From the NCBI GenBank assembly GCA_026874595.1, contig CM049313.1, positions 52,313,659 through 52,377,658 of the forward strand: a stretch of DNA of 64,000 nucleotides, written 5' to 3'. Below are positions 24,889-36,379 of this stretch, in pieces. How positions within the stretch are numbered: position 1 is the first letter of the stretch; each line of letters begins with the position of its first letter. The DNA is from Sipunculus nudus (lineage: Eukaryota; Annelida; Sipuncula; Golfingiida; Sipunculidae). The translations under genes were made by a program, and so were the position numbers. A model generated the notes under the pieces. That model was not told the origin of the DNA, searched no databases, and saw only the letters and a list, made by a program, of their open reading frames with translations.

Positions 24889-24990
24889 CGAGGGTTGAGG
24901 GTGGCGGGGGAAGGGGGAATATGGAGGGGGCGGTTTTTGGGGTTAGGAGGGGACAGGTGGGTGGGGGTGGGGGTAGGCGGAGGGGCATGG
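24889..24990 (+). other. G-rich tract with G-quadruplex potential
   Basis: About 100 bp with at least eight runs of three or more G separated by short spacers, in an AT-rich setting. The overlapping open frames on both strands are by-products of the low complexity. Confidence 0.7.
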
Positions 24991-25245
24991 CAGTAATGTC
25001 CACCTTCCTGATCCACTTGTTCAGTATCATACATGGAATTTGTAATTGATTATAACAGATTATTATGGTGTCTATGTATCATGTTTCCAGCAAGAAAAAT
25101 ATACAGTATATGTATTAAGTTAATATAAATACTATACATTATGATATCTTAATATCCAATGTTTGGATATTTTATTAATATACATGCATATATTTTTTAT
25201 GCCATATTGTTTGTTTAACCATTATTCAGAATATGTATTTTGGCC

Positions 25246-27295
25246 TTTAATACCATTGATGTATCCCTTTGAGGGACGCTAAGAGGATGAGAAAAGATTT
25301 TACTGATGTTTTTCTAAAAGCAACTACGAATCTGAAAAAAATGATACTTAAATTTTGTGGCCCGGCTTCTCACGATTAAGATTTCTGGCATTTACAGTTA
25401 TATTATAAATCGAAAATATTCATAAATTTACAGGGTTAAAAGAAAGTTTGTCGTACCGTATGCTTATCAGAGAATGGAAATCCGTGTATTCCTTTGTTCC
25501 AGATATAATCGATGATCCTTATCATCCTAATACCTACACTGGTAAACATGTCTTCAAAAGCCTTATTTACATAAACGATAAACCTATGTATAAACAAATT
25601 GTGTGAAGTTATTTATAGATAGGCGATCATGCTTTAAATTTCAATCGAAAAGCCAAGCAAATTAAGAAATTTTTTGGTAATTTAAAAAAAAATATCAAAC
25701 ACATGACATCGTTGATTGACATCGGCGGCTGTGACTATCTATATTTTTTTTCTCTGACATGGAGTTCTGCTTATCTTGATTTTATCTTATCTTACTGGTC
25801 TTATTTAATTACATTTTTTTTCCAAACCAGAGTAGCATATGTGATCCACCGCTTTCTTGTGTCAGCTGTAAGAGCTGTAAGAGTCCTCAAGAATTAGATA
25901 TACTATCGACCTGGCACCTTCAACAGAGCAAATACGAAGTTGATATGCGTCAAAAATCTAAAGCAAATAATACGTTCTCAAAATGAATATTTAAACTTCA
26001 GGTCCTGAGGGAAATAGTTGGGTGGAAGTTTTTATTAATCAGGCGAAAGCTGGAGGTGATACAACTAAGTATTCATGGGTTCAAACCCTCCTTATATTTC
26101 TTAAAGAGACTCCCTGTCCTTAGGCAAAGCCTGTGCTTCGTTGAAAGAGCCATAATGTCGGGGCTGTGTGATGGATGATGGTCTACAACATTCTGAAGAA
26201 AGTTGCGTTGCGTTGCGTTTTCGAATACAATAAGGCTTCCCTTTCGCAATATCGTTTCCTACCCTTTAAGATCAGTTCGTTCGGCCATTATACTATATCA
26301 TTCCATAAACTAAAAATAAGGCAGAATCAGAAAACACTTTATCGAACCAGATACCATCTTGCCTGCAAAGAGGCTGTAAAGATACTGTATTAGGATGACC
26401 TGTCTGGGATAAAACATCGAACGCTGTTTCACAGAAGCGCCAGACAGAAGAAGTCGTCGTCCCTGATCACACTTACCAGAAGCGACTGATTGGATAACTG
26501 ATTTATAAAAGGCGGCTTTCTTTCAAAACCGGTAAGCAAGCTACTTCCTGTGCTTCTCAGCTTAAGTATACGGGACACAGTTTCAGCACGCATGCCACTT
26601 TAAGATGGCCAGTTTCCGCCACATATATAACGAATACAATTGTGCTTCGTTTTTCCGATTGTGGTTTATCCGAAAATCGTTTAAAAACTGAGCAACGTCC
26701 ATTTACTCAAATTCTAAAAACGAAAAGGAAAATAACAGAACCGTTGGCAAAAAAATCGTGTAATGACAAAAAAATAAACAACAAGGTTTCCTAATGCGGA
26801 TTTTATAACAGCACCCGTCCGTGTAGCCAGGACATTCCGCTTCAGCAGCCACTTATTATTTCGCTGGTACTTTTGTCGTGATAAAAGCAATATTGAGGAA
26901 TGCTTTGCAGTGAGTGGTCTTCCATTAAATGGAACATTCATATTGCGGTTAACAGCCCATAATCATCACAATAGGCAACGAAGGAAGAGGAGCACAAAAT
27001 AATACGCGTGAATTTACAACAAAGACTTAATTCCAACTCTATAGTAAGGAGTCATATCCTGTATCGCGTACATGTTGGCTGCGTCAAGTAAACCGTGTGA
27101 GCTATGCTTATAGTAAACAAATCAACAAACAGGTGGAGGGGTTTACCAATATGCTGAGTTTAAAGGTGTTTTCACCCCCCATTTCAGGTGTTGTTAGAAA
27201 GTACTTTTAAAATGCGAACAATTAGTCTGATTTATATCAAGTGACAGCATACTTGTAGGCCATGAGGCGTTTTTAAAAAATGACGAAAATATTTG
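25246..27295. other. Non-coding part of duplication copy 1
   Basis: Aligned in blocks with 38055-40300. It includes a T-arm-like GGGTTCAAACCCTCC near 26078, conserved only weakly in copy 2, and the segment about 26860-27290 that belongs to the four-copy repeat core S. No gene supported. Confidence 0.5.
26860..27295 (+). repeat. Repeat core S, copy A
   Basis: Shares with 39913-40300, 60860-61860 and the reverse complement of 33665-34040 the ordered blocks AGCAATATTGAGGAATGC, GTGGTCTTCCAT, GTTAACAGCCCATAATC, TGTTGTTAGAAAGTAC and GTGACAGCATACTTGTAGGCCATGAGGCG (in part). No conserved reading frame. Confidence 0.65.
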
Positions 27296-27299
27296 GTCT

Positions 27300-28149
27300 C
27301 TCGAACTCCCAACATGGACGAAATATTGAGAATAAATTTGTGCGATTTGTTCTTGACATGGTGTACTTGCGTCTATCAGTTGTAATTGCCGAGACCACCC
27401 CGGCTAAGAAAGAGCAGCAAGCATGCGTATCTGCGCGGAGACTAGAATTGCTGAGGTTTATGATTCGCTCCCTCCCCACACTTCTTCATGTAGGTAAACT
27501 TTATTTAAAGTTTTGCGGAATACTGGACTTAACAACACTGTCGTAAAGAGTTTTCTTTAAACCAGCTCTTTCAATCAGTAACAAATTCACTCGAATTCTC
27601 TCAGATGACAGGTAGCTATACTATGTAAACATTCATGCCCATTCCTCATTGCGTAATTATTTGAGGTAAGGGAATCAAATATAATACAAATAAATCTCCC
27701 GATTCTACAAAATATATCCTGCCGTTAGGTATTATTGTAACTTTTGGAATGACTGATCATTGTTGGGGCTCGAATCTTAAGTTTGGTCAATACCAAGGGC
27801 ATTTTGCGAAGAATTTCCATAAACAGGTTTCAACGAAATTAAAGGATAGCTTTCAAGAAAGTTTTCACTTTATTAAAAAAAGACTGGAGAACGCATCAAA
27901 TATCGTCAAATCATTGACACTAACCTTTTGAGATAGATGACGGGTAGTAAAAAGGCCATGTCTGTTATATATTATTGACCAGTGATTCAAAGAATATTCT
28001 GACAGTTACGGCTATGAGGCCTTTGACCGATCTTCAGGGTAGCCCATGTGCCTTACATGTTTTCTTCTTTAACGGCCCTCGCAGCGTCTCTCTGTATACA
28101 AAAGGCATCTCACGTTCAGCTCTGACTAGACAGCCCTTTGAGAGTAATA

Positions 28150-28237
<88 letters not shown>

Positions 28238-28835
28238 TTACAACGAACCATGACCATGGCTGAGTGCTTCGGCACGTTATTACATAATGTCACCAACCGT
28301 TCCTTAACATTTCACATCTGATGATTGCGGCAGCATGAAAACACGTGTTAATGTGTAACTGAACATTTTCGTTGTAAATTCTGTGTATCAGCTCTTAGCA
28401 TCAGGCTAATGGAGCACTGTTAGATTCGTTCTGCACCTATATACTATATATATATATTTATCAGAAAGTAACAAATATAGTGGACTTGTCATCCACACCT
28501 TAAAATGTACCACTGTGCCATTGATCTTTATATATAAAAGTACACTGAGAAATACCCCGCATCAGGATTGAAAACAAAGTAAGCGGACCATATGCGACCG
28601 CTAAATTGGCCTCTGCACCCACGCATTTCGCCGTTAAACCTTGTAGATGTCATTTTCTTATATTTATAACTCGCAAAACATATATGAAATATGATAGATT
28701 AAAAGTACAGTTTCACCTACACCTGATCCATAATCTTGCGATCAAACACATTTTCTTATCATCGAACCAGTGCAACGTTTGCAGAGCTGACAGACTTTCA
28801 CCATAAATACTAAAAAAATTTACCTTCTCAACAAA
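27300..28835. other. DNA between the two duplication copies
   Basis: No recognised gene. It contains the long AT array at 28148-28231. Several open frames occur but have no family resemblance. Confidence 0.4.
28148..28231. repeat. (AT)n microsatellite
   Basis: Two AT arrays separated by a single CT. An open frame through it is an artefact of Ile-Tyr repetition. Confidence 0.95.
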
Positions 28836-29028
28836 TGCGAAGAAACAGTTTCCATCTGTGGTCATGGAGAAAAGTCATTGACCTGTGCGAATTTTAAACG
28901 TTTTACCGATACCACACCAGTTGAAATTCAGTCACCGTACTAGCCGATTAGAGAAAAAAAACCACCGAACTTAGCGATTCAGATCCTTTCACAAAACTAT
29001 GCTCTATTTAAAATATTGAGCCGTATAT

Positions 29029-29394
29029 TGACTGACAGAATATGTTTAACGCTGTGTCGATCAGCTTCAGGTTGCTGACCCCAGCCCTGTGCGCTCCTTA
29101 AGCATAATTTGGAGAAACAATAGACTTGATGCAACCAAGCCAAGCAGGAAGCCGCGAGAGACCGCCAACGTTTTACCCGCACCGGTGACTTTTCAGTAGA
29201 GCCACGACACCCAATGCCACAAAGACAAAAGCAGCATTCCTTCCCTCCACCGATCCCAGCAGCAGAGACCTAGCCATGCCAATCGAGTGCCGAACTCGAT
29301 CTGTGAAACGACAGAGCTTCGAGACGAATGCCATTTTATACTTGCAGTTTTTGCAATTTTGACAACGTTAGCAGCTGTTTTCGTCATACGCCAG
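29029..29394 (-). mobile_element. 366-bp insert with 12-bp target duplication, possible retrocopy
   Basis: The sequence is bounded by exact copies of TGAGCCGTATAT (29017-29028 and 29395-29406). Duplication copy 1 lacks it and shows one related site near 16952-16966. It has no terminal inverted repeats. The long target duplication matches that of the LINE at 21905, suggesting LINE-driven insertion, though no poly(A) tail is visible at either end. It is GC-richer than its surroundings. It contains a complete 53-codon minus-strand frame described separately. Confidence 0.65.
29173..29334 (-). CDS. 53-aa open frame with a hydrophobic segment, inside the 366-bp insert
   Basis: The frame starts at an ATG in good context (AAAATGG), runs 53 codons and ends TAA. 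The first half is basic (MAFVSKLCRFTDRVRHSIGM...), and residues about 33-47 (NAAFVFVALGVVALL) form a likely membrane helix, a layout like small mitochondrial inner-membrane proteins. I recognise no family. Being in an insertion with target duplications, it is best read as part of a retroposed transcript (processed copy) or a SINE. Whether it is expressed is unknown. The longer frame overlapping it in another register (29193-29387) is less protein-like. Confidence 0.3.
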   Translation of the reverse strand: MAFVSKLCRFTDRVRHSIGMARSLLLGSVEGRNAAFVFVALGVVALLKSHRCG

Positions 29395-30430
29395 TGAGCC
29401 GTATATGCTCGTTGAGTAAATCTAATTTCGTGTTTGAGTGTGTTTGTGCTAACCTAGGTGGAAAAAAAAAACATTTAACTACCATGCAAATCATCCTAGC
29501 AGAAATGGGACACCGGTAGGTTCCAAATCCTGTTTTTTTTTAATCATCTTCTATAAGACCCTTTTAATGAAGCAAGGAGATGGATCCACAGGTTACATGT
29601 CACCTGTTTCACCCGAAGATCGGTTAAAACTAGCAGGTATTATGGTCGATTACTGTAGTTCTATTAATAAACGAGCCTGTTAATTCATGTTTATCCCAAA
29701 ACAAAGTCTATATGGCGGTTGAACTTGCACATTTGAAAAAAATATAACAAAGCTTCTATATATTGCAAACCATTTTAGAAAACGTTTAAGGCCTACACAT
29801 CACTACGTTCACTCTTCTCGGTGCTGCAATTAGCCAACCTGAGCTCGTGATTCGATATCTGTTCTAACTTTAACGTCAATGTACTTTTAAAAAGCTGATT
29901 TCATGTCTTTAATTTTCCCCAGATAAATCTTCCTTCGTCGTTTCAGACATCTCAACGTCAATAAACTTTATCCTCAATCACCAAAATCATAAAAATAAAC
30001 GTTAGCCTGATTAATGCTGCCCGTTCAATGGTTACTTCATTAGCGAGTAAAAACCTAATGACTGTTTCGTCTCGTAAGCTTTTTCACAATGTTTAGTCAT
30101 CGTTACAAGGAAGGGCACACTATGACCAAAACGCCGAGGGGATCTGCGAGCATTTCAATCAATGACCAGTTTCGGCTCCACGGTTAAAGACAGCGTCAAG
30201 CTGTTTACTCGGGTTTTGTTTCCCATAAGATGTTCTGATTGTTGTAACAGCTTTAGCTTTCAAATTAGCCAATAACAACAAAGGCATTCGAATTCCATCT
30301 GAACTGAAGGGGTAATAATTTATACTTAAAACATAGCAGCGTTTAATTATGTTTCAGAGATTGCTTAATATTATAGCAAACATTATTAAACTTGTATGTC
30401 GTATCAGGTTTATTTAAAAAGCAGGATGTT

Positions 30431-30433
<3 letters not shown>

Positions 30434-30479
<46 letters not shown>
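30434..30479. repeat. (AT)n microsatellite
   Basis: AT array at the position homologous to the 18069-18148 array of copy 1. Confidence 0.95.
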
Positions 30480-30483
<4 letters not shown>

Positions 30484-30559
30484 AATTAATTTACAGGTTT
30501 CCTTCAATTAACAACTACTAGAGTGCTCTATGGTATTACACCAGAGTTGTATAATTATA

Positions 30560-30670
30560 CAAATATAGAGGAATCAAGTTTCGTAAGACATATTTTACAA
30601 ATATAGAGGAATCAAGTTTCGTCGGACAATTTTTTTCAAAAATATAGAGGAATTAAATTTAGTCTGACAT
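30560..30670 (+). repeat. ~45-bp tandem repeat, 3 units
   Basis: Three units of the form AAATATAGAGGAATCAAGTTT followed by CGT-GACA-TTTT. The homologous site in copy 1 (about 19470-19530) has one to two degenerate units. Confidence 0.75.
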
Positions 30671-31952
30671 TTCAATCAGAACGTATGCAATGGTATGGAC
30701 CAGTCCTTTTGAATGATGAGTGCATTACATGATGTGTGCAACAAACATGTTGCCCGAAACTTCGAAGTCGTGTATCATTTTTCCTTTGAGTGTGCCTTCA
30801 TGTAAAAATTAGTCTCACAAGAAGATAACAAATCGTATGCATACATTCGGTCATACCGGAATCACTACGGTTACACCTAAAACATGCTTACGCTTGCCCA
30901 CACAAAGGTTAAAAGATATTAAGCTCAGTAAACAATAGATAACACATATATACAATTAAGGTCTATGTGGTACGAAATTATTTGTATTAACATTTTAAAG
31001 GAACTGTCCTTATTATCATCCTCCCAATTGTTTCGGCACTCAATATAAAATCTCAATAATAGGATTATTAAGACTTGGTTAAAATTGTGTCTATGCTGTT
31101 TCAGTGAATTCGGGCGTAACCACCTGCATTACTCGCGGGCAGATCCGCACGCACCTCCAGATGCCTGTGCCGCGACTTAATGCACTATTAGCATTTAGCA
31201 CGTTTTGCGCTTGTCAACTTTTTTCTTCATGGGAGATTTTGTTTATATACGTGTTTTGAGCGTGACATGCTTGTGGCAGGTGATTTGTGCATAAATTAAA
31301 AAGAGGTCCTGACCTTGGAACCTAGAGTACGGAGATTGGCCCCCCTATGTGATCAACAAAAATGTTTGTCCACAGTAAAAAACAAACACGGCTTTCCAAA
31401 GGACATCGGGTCATGAATTCATTACGAAATACTTTATGGTATTCTTTTATTTTCAGTTTCCGTATCCAAGCTATTTATTATCCCGGATTATGCAACGGCT
31501 TCCCTGATTCATTCTCGAGGCTTCATGAGCCAGGGTGTTTACCCCGTCTATACAGTCTACTATGCAGAACCTTGGTTGTTCAATGTATCTGTATCTATTT
31601 TCTCAGGAGAACGGCAGTAGGCCGGCGCTTGACGACGAGGTACTTCATTTTCTTGGAAAATACGTTCGCTGCTTCGACTCAACTCGTCTACCAGGCACAT
31701 AGACGCACGTATGTTACCGATTTTACAGCCATGGGTTACAACCTCTTTCCAGCAAGAACACAACTGATTTGTCTTTACATGGTCTAATTAGCTACAACAT
31801 GGAAATACACAACTGTATGCCAGTATTTGAAAGCTGATCGAATTATGCGACTCGAATTTAACCTCATCTCCTAGAAAACAAGTTTCAATTTTGTCGACAC
31901 TAAAAGGCTTGCGCCGATTACTCTGTGATACTCCGTGTAGGAAATTACCTGT

Positions 31953-31954
<2 letters not shown>

Positions 31955-32020
<66 letters not shown>
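31955..32020. repeat. (AT)n microsatellite
   Basis: Pure AT dinucleotide array of about 66 bp. Confidence 0.95.
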
Positions 32021-32022
<2 letters not shown>

Positions 32023-32285
32023 CGCCGTAGGTGATCACTTCTAGACATTTTAACCGTTACACATGCTAATGTGTGGTCTGCTGTTTTACTTGTTTTGTCC
32101 ATGCTCCGTCGAGGCGATGTACTGACAACCAGAAACACTTTTAACAAGCCAGGCAGTTAACCAAACAGAACCTCACATGTCTTCCCTATGATTTGCTTGT
32201 TCGTATTCGGTGGACAAAACAACGCAGTTTAGGAGAAAAGTACTCCGTATTATAAATCCCCTTACCGTGATTTGAGAGAAATCAC

Positions 32286-32446
32286 CTCTGTCCAGTGCAG
32301 ACAGTGTTTAACGCTTTCTCTAAGGCCGGCAGCACATCAAGAGGGGGATCAGCTTTTCTTGAAACTACAGCTAAACGGATGTCTGCAGCCACTGTCTCCA
32401 GCAAACGTTTTGTCAGTAACATTCGTGATCTTATTGCGTACATTGC
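32286..32446 (-). CDS. Candidate internal exon of an unrecognised gene
   Basis: On the minus strand a TTTGTTTCAG acceptor precedes 161 bp that read without stops as 53 codons plus two bases, followed by a GTGATT donor after GGACAGAG. The translation (AMYAIRSRMLLTKRLLETVA at its start, then DIRLAVVSRKADPP and ALEKALNTV) is leucine- and charge-rich and looks like amphipathic helices of a globular protein. I do not recognise the family. Its entry phase (0) matches the exit phase of the candidate exon at 33405-33484. No convincing next exon was found in the expected phase, so this may be a relic or simply chance. Confidence 0.4.
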
Positions 32447-33404
32447 CTGAAACAAATACTTCTGAAGAGAATTCCCACATGATACAAATAAAAGGTTAAC
32501 CTTATTGACCATAACTTCTCTAATTTGAACAACGTTCAATGTGAGAGAAACATATATTTTCTTACAATATGTGGATTTTAAATCGAAATTATTTCATAAC
32601 CTTATCTTTTGAAGGAGTCTTACAAACAGCTTTGAATTGTCACAAGGATGAGTCAGTTGTCAAATATGTTGAAGGATAATCTGTGCGCATATTGGGGCTT
32701 GGATCAACTGGACAGAAACCTATATTAGCACTTCTCTTTACGTAGTCGAGGTTTGTAATCTGAGTTAATAATAACACAATTAATTAGAAAAACTGAAGCC
32801 ATTTCTACAGAATGTGTGTGTCACAGACTTGTCGAATAACGGGTTATGTTACCGTGCCGAAATAAGTCGAACAATATCATTTTTAACTTTTTTTGGCATA
32901 CTGTTGTTAACGATGAAACTCTAGCTAACAGTGAGCATTATTTTATGTGCAAAGGGTAGTGGACTTTTTTTGCCTGATAAACGACATTAACCTTGAATCT
33001 TGACAGTAAAGAATCAGTGCCAACTGTATTTTGAAGCGTGAAATAAAGTTAGATATATTTTGAAGGTATCGCATCCTTTTATTTGATAATTGGCTTTATC
33101 ATTGAAATAAACGCATTGGCTGTTTAAAAGGTCATCATAAAATTTACTTGTGACATTGCCTTGAAGGTTGTACTCTAAATTTCCCATTTTACCTTGATAA
33201 GTCTGCAAGTTACTATTTCGTCCAAATATGAAATGTAACCTTTTTATGGACACCTATCATACAATAATGTCATACCCCCAAAGGATGGAGGACCAGGTTA
33301 TTAAAACAGTAGACCAAACCGGCTGAAACACATTCATACACTACAAAATATGACAAAGACATGAGCTAACAAAAACTAATCAATATATTAAAAAATACAC
33401 TTAC

Positions 33405-33484
33405 CTGGAGAGGCGCTCCATACACATAAATATCGATGATCACAGGCGTCCACAAAAGCACAAAGTCCTTTATGTATACTGCTC
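33405..33484 (-). CDS. Second candidate exon, upstream of 32286-32446
   Basis: On the minus strand a strong donor (CTCCAG then GTAAGTG) follows about 26 open codons with a protein-like translation ending in DIYVYGAPLQ. The proposed acceptor (GATCAG, exon start 33484) has a poor pyrimidine tract, and a stop occurs just upstream in that frame. Exit phase 0 agrees with the next candidate exon. The alternative is a chance donor in non-coding DNA. Confidence 0.25.
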
Positions 33485-33664
33485 CTGATCACATGACTAT
33501 CGCGCATCCGTGACATTGAAAAGTCAATCCGCTTACTCAGTGCTCTCGCTCTTGTGTATGTACACAGGGAGCTTACAATCAACCATGCTGGAGTCGAACT
33601 TCGCCCATCAAGGCAAAGTCTTGCGCCATATCGGCCCTCTGACATTACGACCAGATATACATAA

Positions 33665-34040
33665 TTTCATATTTTTTACAACGCCTCATGTCATACAGAT
33701 ACACTGTCAAGTTACATAAACCAGAATAATCGTCAGCATTTTAATGTACTTTCTAACAACACAAACATAAGCCAGAAATGTTCTGTTTAAATTAGCATAT
33801 TGGTATTTCTCTCCGACCTATGCGCGATACAGAAAATAACTCGTCAGTATAAACACGCATAACCAGTTTAGGTTGTGATTTCACATGTATTCTCTTGTGA
33901 TAATTCACCATTTGAAGCATAATGTTAGGATTATGGGCTGTTAACCACAATATAAGTGCAACATGATGGGAGACCACTGCGATGCATTCCTCGATATTGC
34001 TTGTATCACATCTTACCAGCCCAATAACCATTTCTTACTG
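33665..34040 (-). repeat. Repeat core S, inverted copy D
   Basis: Its reverse complement contains CAAGCAATATCGAGGAATGCATCGCAGTGG, GGTTAACAGCCCATAATCCTAACAT and TGTTGTTAGAAAGTACATT, collinear with the S copies at 26860, 39913 and 60860. The minus-strand frame 33792-34031 lies in it but is not conserved in the other copies. Confidence 0.65.
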
Positions 34041-34476
34041 ATTCGGGTTTTCACGACTAGGGCAAATACGTAAAGCACTGACTGGATGGCGCACAGCCTA
34101 TTCTAAATGAACTTAAGATTAATGTCTTTCACAGCTGATGTCTCCATCCATTTAGCACCCGGTTACTGAATATGTCTCCAAACAACTATAATAAGTAATT
34201 GGCCTGTTACTGAAAGTGGTCACAACAAATACAAATGGCCGGAGTAACAGTCCGTCCGCAATTGCGATATTCACTCTGAAGTCCGGTACAGAGGTATCAG
34301 TGCGGCCTCCCCAGGCACTGACGTTTTACGCTTGCAGATATCGTCTCTTAGCCGTTCAGACTCTGATGAACGCAGCCCTGCCGCTAGACTGCAGACAACT
34401 GTCACAGTACTTCTAACTGGCGGCTGAACAGGCATTTGTCGCGATTTTCTTCTCAACAACTTGCTTGCTTACGTAA

Positions 34477-34480
34477 CAAG
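34477..34480. repeat. Target-site duplication of solo LTR (left)
   Basis: CAAG, repeated at 35305-35308 directly after the LTR. Confidence 0.8.
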
Positions 34481-35304
34481 TGTTACAGGTGCTCTTTTTA
34501 TTGTGTGGCACGGGCGTAGCCCATGTTATGGCGCCCTCGCCGGGCTGCTTGTTACATTCTCAGTTTAATCCCTACTGGTTGAACTCTCGTTGTCATGCTA
34601 GCTTGGGGCTTTCTCGCCTGGTCGAGGACACGTGTGGACCCTGGTCTGTAGAGACACAGCGAAGTTTTTCTAGGTGATTCCTGTAGCGCGTGTTTGCTAT
34701 GTGTTGTGTAAGATCCTTTAGACTGTTCGAGAAGTGGAACATTCTCGGCTTGGGGTGAAAAGTTATAAATAGGGGGCTGTGTTTTGAACCGAGAGAGAGG
34801 GTGAAATTTCCAGCGGACACAGACGTGTGTATGCCAGTTTGTGGGACCTGTCCGATTATCCAGTAATTTAATGGATTCTACTATATTAACTCAATACAAT
34901 TTAATTCTGCCTGCCTCAAGTTTACTTTCTGGGTTGTTACAAGAGCTTTACATTGGACTGTTATTCTCCGAGAGTATACATTTTAAAGAACTTGTCGCTG
35001 TGGCGGTGAAGGTATCCAGGTACGGTGCACATTTGTTTATTAGGCTGTGTGATTATATTGATTTGATGTTATACTGTTATTGTTTATTTTACTGTGAAAT
35101 TGTATTGATTTAATGTACTGTAATGTTAGGGTTGTTTTAAGAATAAATTATAGTTATTTGTTAACAAATAATCCACCAACTTCTTTATTCATTCCCCTAG
35201 ACATTTCACGCTGCCTAGTGTTGCAGAATCTGGTTTTTTTATCTCAATTACAAACTTTGTGTTCATTACGCATACGTGGTCTGTTTACATTAGGATCCGT
35301 AACA
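34481..35304 (+). mobile_element. Solo LTR of the 44222-51046 retrotransposon family
   Basis: The 824-bp sequence starts TGTTACAGGTGCTC and ends CCGTAACA, collinear with both LTRs of the full-length element, and is flanked by a 4-bp CAAG duplication. Promoter and processing signals are visible: TATAAATA at 34764-34771 and AATAAA at 35142-35147. No internal sequence is present, the expected outcome of recombination between two LTRs. Open frames over it are not genes. Confidence 0.92.
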
Positions 35305-36379
35305 CAAGCCTTGACCGTCTTCTGGCCAATCATCTCACTTTCTTCTGCCGACATTCATTAATTACATGATTATTAAAAGGAACACGCCTCCAGATATCAA
35401 ACCCTTAGAAAAATCAAATAAACAGGTGTTTGGCCTTTGAGGTCTACAGTAAACAACGATACTTAAGTTTTCCTCTAGGCAGGAGACTGCTTTTACGGAA
35501 TCAAACTGTACTGAAATCAACATCAAATGAGGCACCTGTGCCCTCTAACCAAGTTCTCACGCTAACATCTAAAACATAATACTCCATATTAATGTACAAT
35601 AAACAATAAAAACAACCATCAGGTTAAACTCCCTACTTGAACATGAAATAATACAACTAGTACACAGTTCTCCAGTCACAATGAATTATAATTGAAATTG
35701 TGTTTACTACTTTAAAAAAAATTATCATTTTTAATGGTAATTAAAACATTCTGAGAATAAACCTTGGTATCATATTGTATTGTGCAGTCCGCCGGATGTT
35801 TTATAAATCCAGAAGCACACATATAAACCGCTGGAAAATTTATTTTATACAGCAGGAATGTTTATTAAAATGCATTTAGTAAGACCTTATAAAGTTTCTA
35901 CTCAATAAAGATATTTTTTATACACCATACACGACTATGCCTTACACGATATAGACTGGACAGCAACTAAACGCCGAAAACTGAGATGTGAGAAGGATTT
36001 TTTCTGGAGTTTATATTATATGATTTTGTTTATTTTTTTTTATAATGTATTATTATATTTATCGTTGTGAATTAATATGGGAAATCTAACATTTGCATGT
36101 ACATGTTAGGACATGTGGCAGTGGCAGAAAATAAAATAGCAACCAGAATTCCATTGATTTTTAAAGGGCATTCTTTAGTCACAATTATTTCATTCAATAA
36201 AATAAACTGGCGTGCTACATTTGTAATATATGAATGTTGCAATGATTTAGTAATATTCCCATATGAGTAATAACCACATTATAATAATATATCACATATA
36301 ATCTAATTTTATTCAAAATGAAATATACTTTTAAGAAGAGAGCAGTGCTGGATATAAATACAACACTCGAACATTTACG

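Larger units (their letters stand above)
24078..25245. other. Copy-1-specific stretch with G-rich tract
   Basis: Present in duplication copy 1 but absent from copy 2, where the flanks join at about 38050. It holds an AT array (24434-24500) and a strongly G-rich tract (about 24889-24990). No terminal repeats or target duplication seen, so insertion in copy 1 and deletion from copy 2 are equally possible. Confidence 0.5.
16800..27295 (+). repeat. Tandem segmental duplication, copy 1
   Basis: Blocks from this interval recur in the same order and orientation in 28840-40300. Examples: 17640-18000 with 30000-30350 (including CCAAAACGCCGAGGGGA), 19420-19520 with 30520-30600, 19806-20000 with 31089-31340, 21110-21600 with 36385-36860, 23560-24075 with 37310-38050, 25246-25680 with 38055-38470, and 25870-27290 with 38900-40300. 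Identity looks moderate with many indels, so the duplication is old. Copy-1-specific additions are the elements at 18174-19417, 20190-21100 and 21905-23413, and the stretch 24078-25245. Confidence 0.8.

Noticed and set aside
24822-25049. Open frames on both strands in the G-rich tract
   Set aside because: Gly/Arg-rich and Pro-rich translations follow directly from the G-rich low complexity.
26078-26092. GGGTTCAAACCCTCC as evidence of a tRNA gene or SINE
   Set aside because: A T-arm-like palindrome alone, with no A box or acceptor stem, and weakly conserved in the duplicated copy.
31362-31787. 141-codon plus-strand frame as a gene
   Set aside because: No family resemblance, no splice context, and the composition fits non-coding sequence. 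It overlaps the edge of the segmental duplication without being conserved in copy 1.
34480-35361. Several open frames across the solo LTR
   Set aside because: They fall in LTR sequence and are not conserved as coding between LTR copies.
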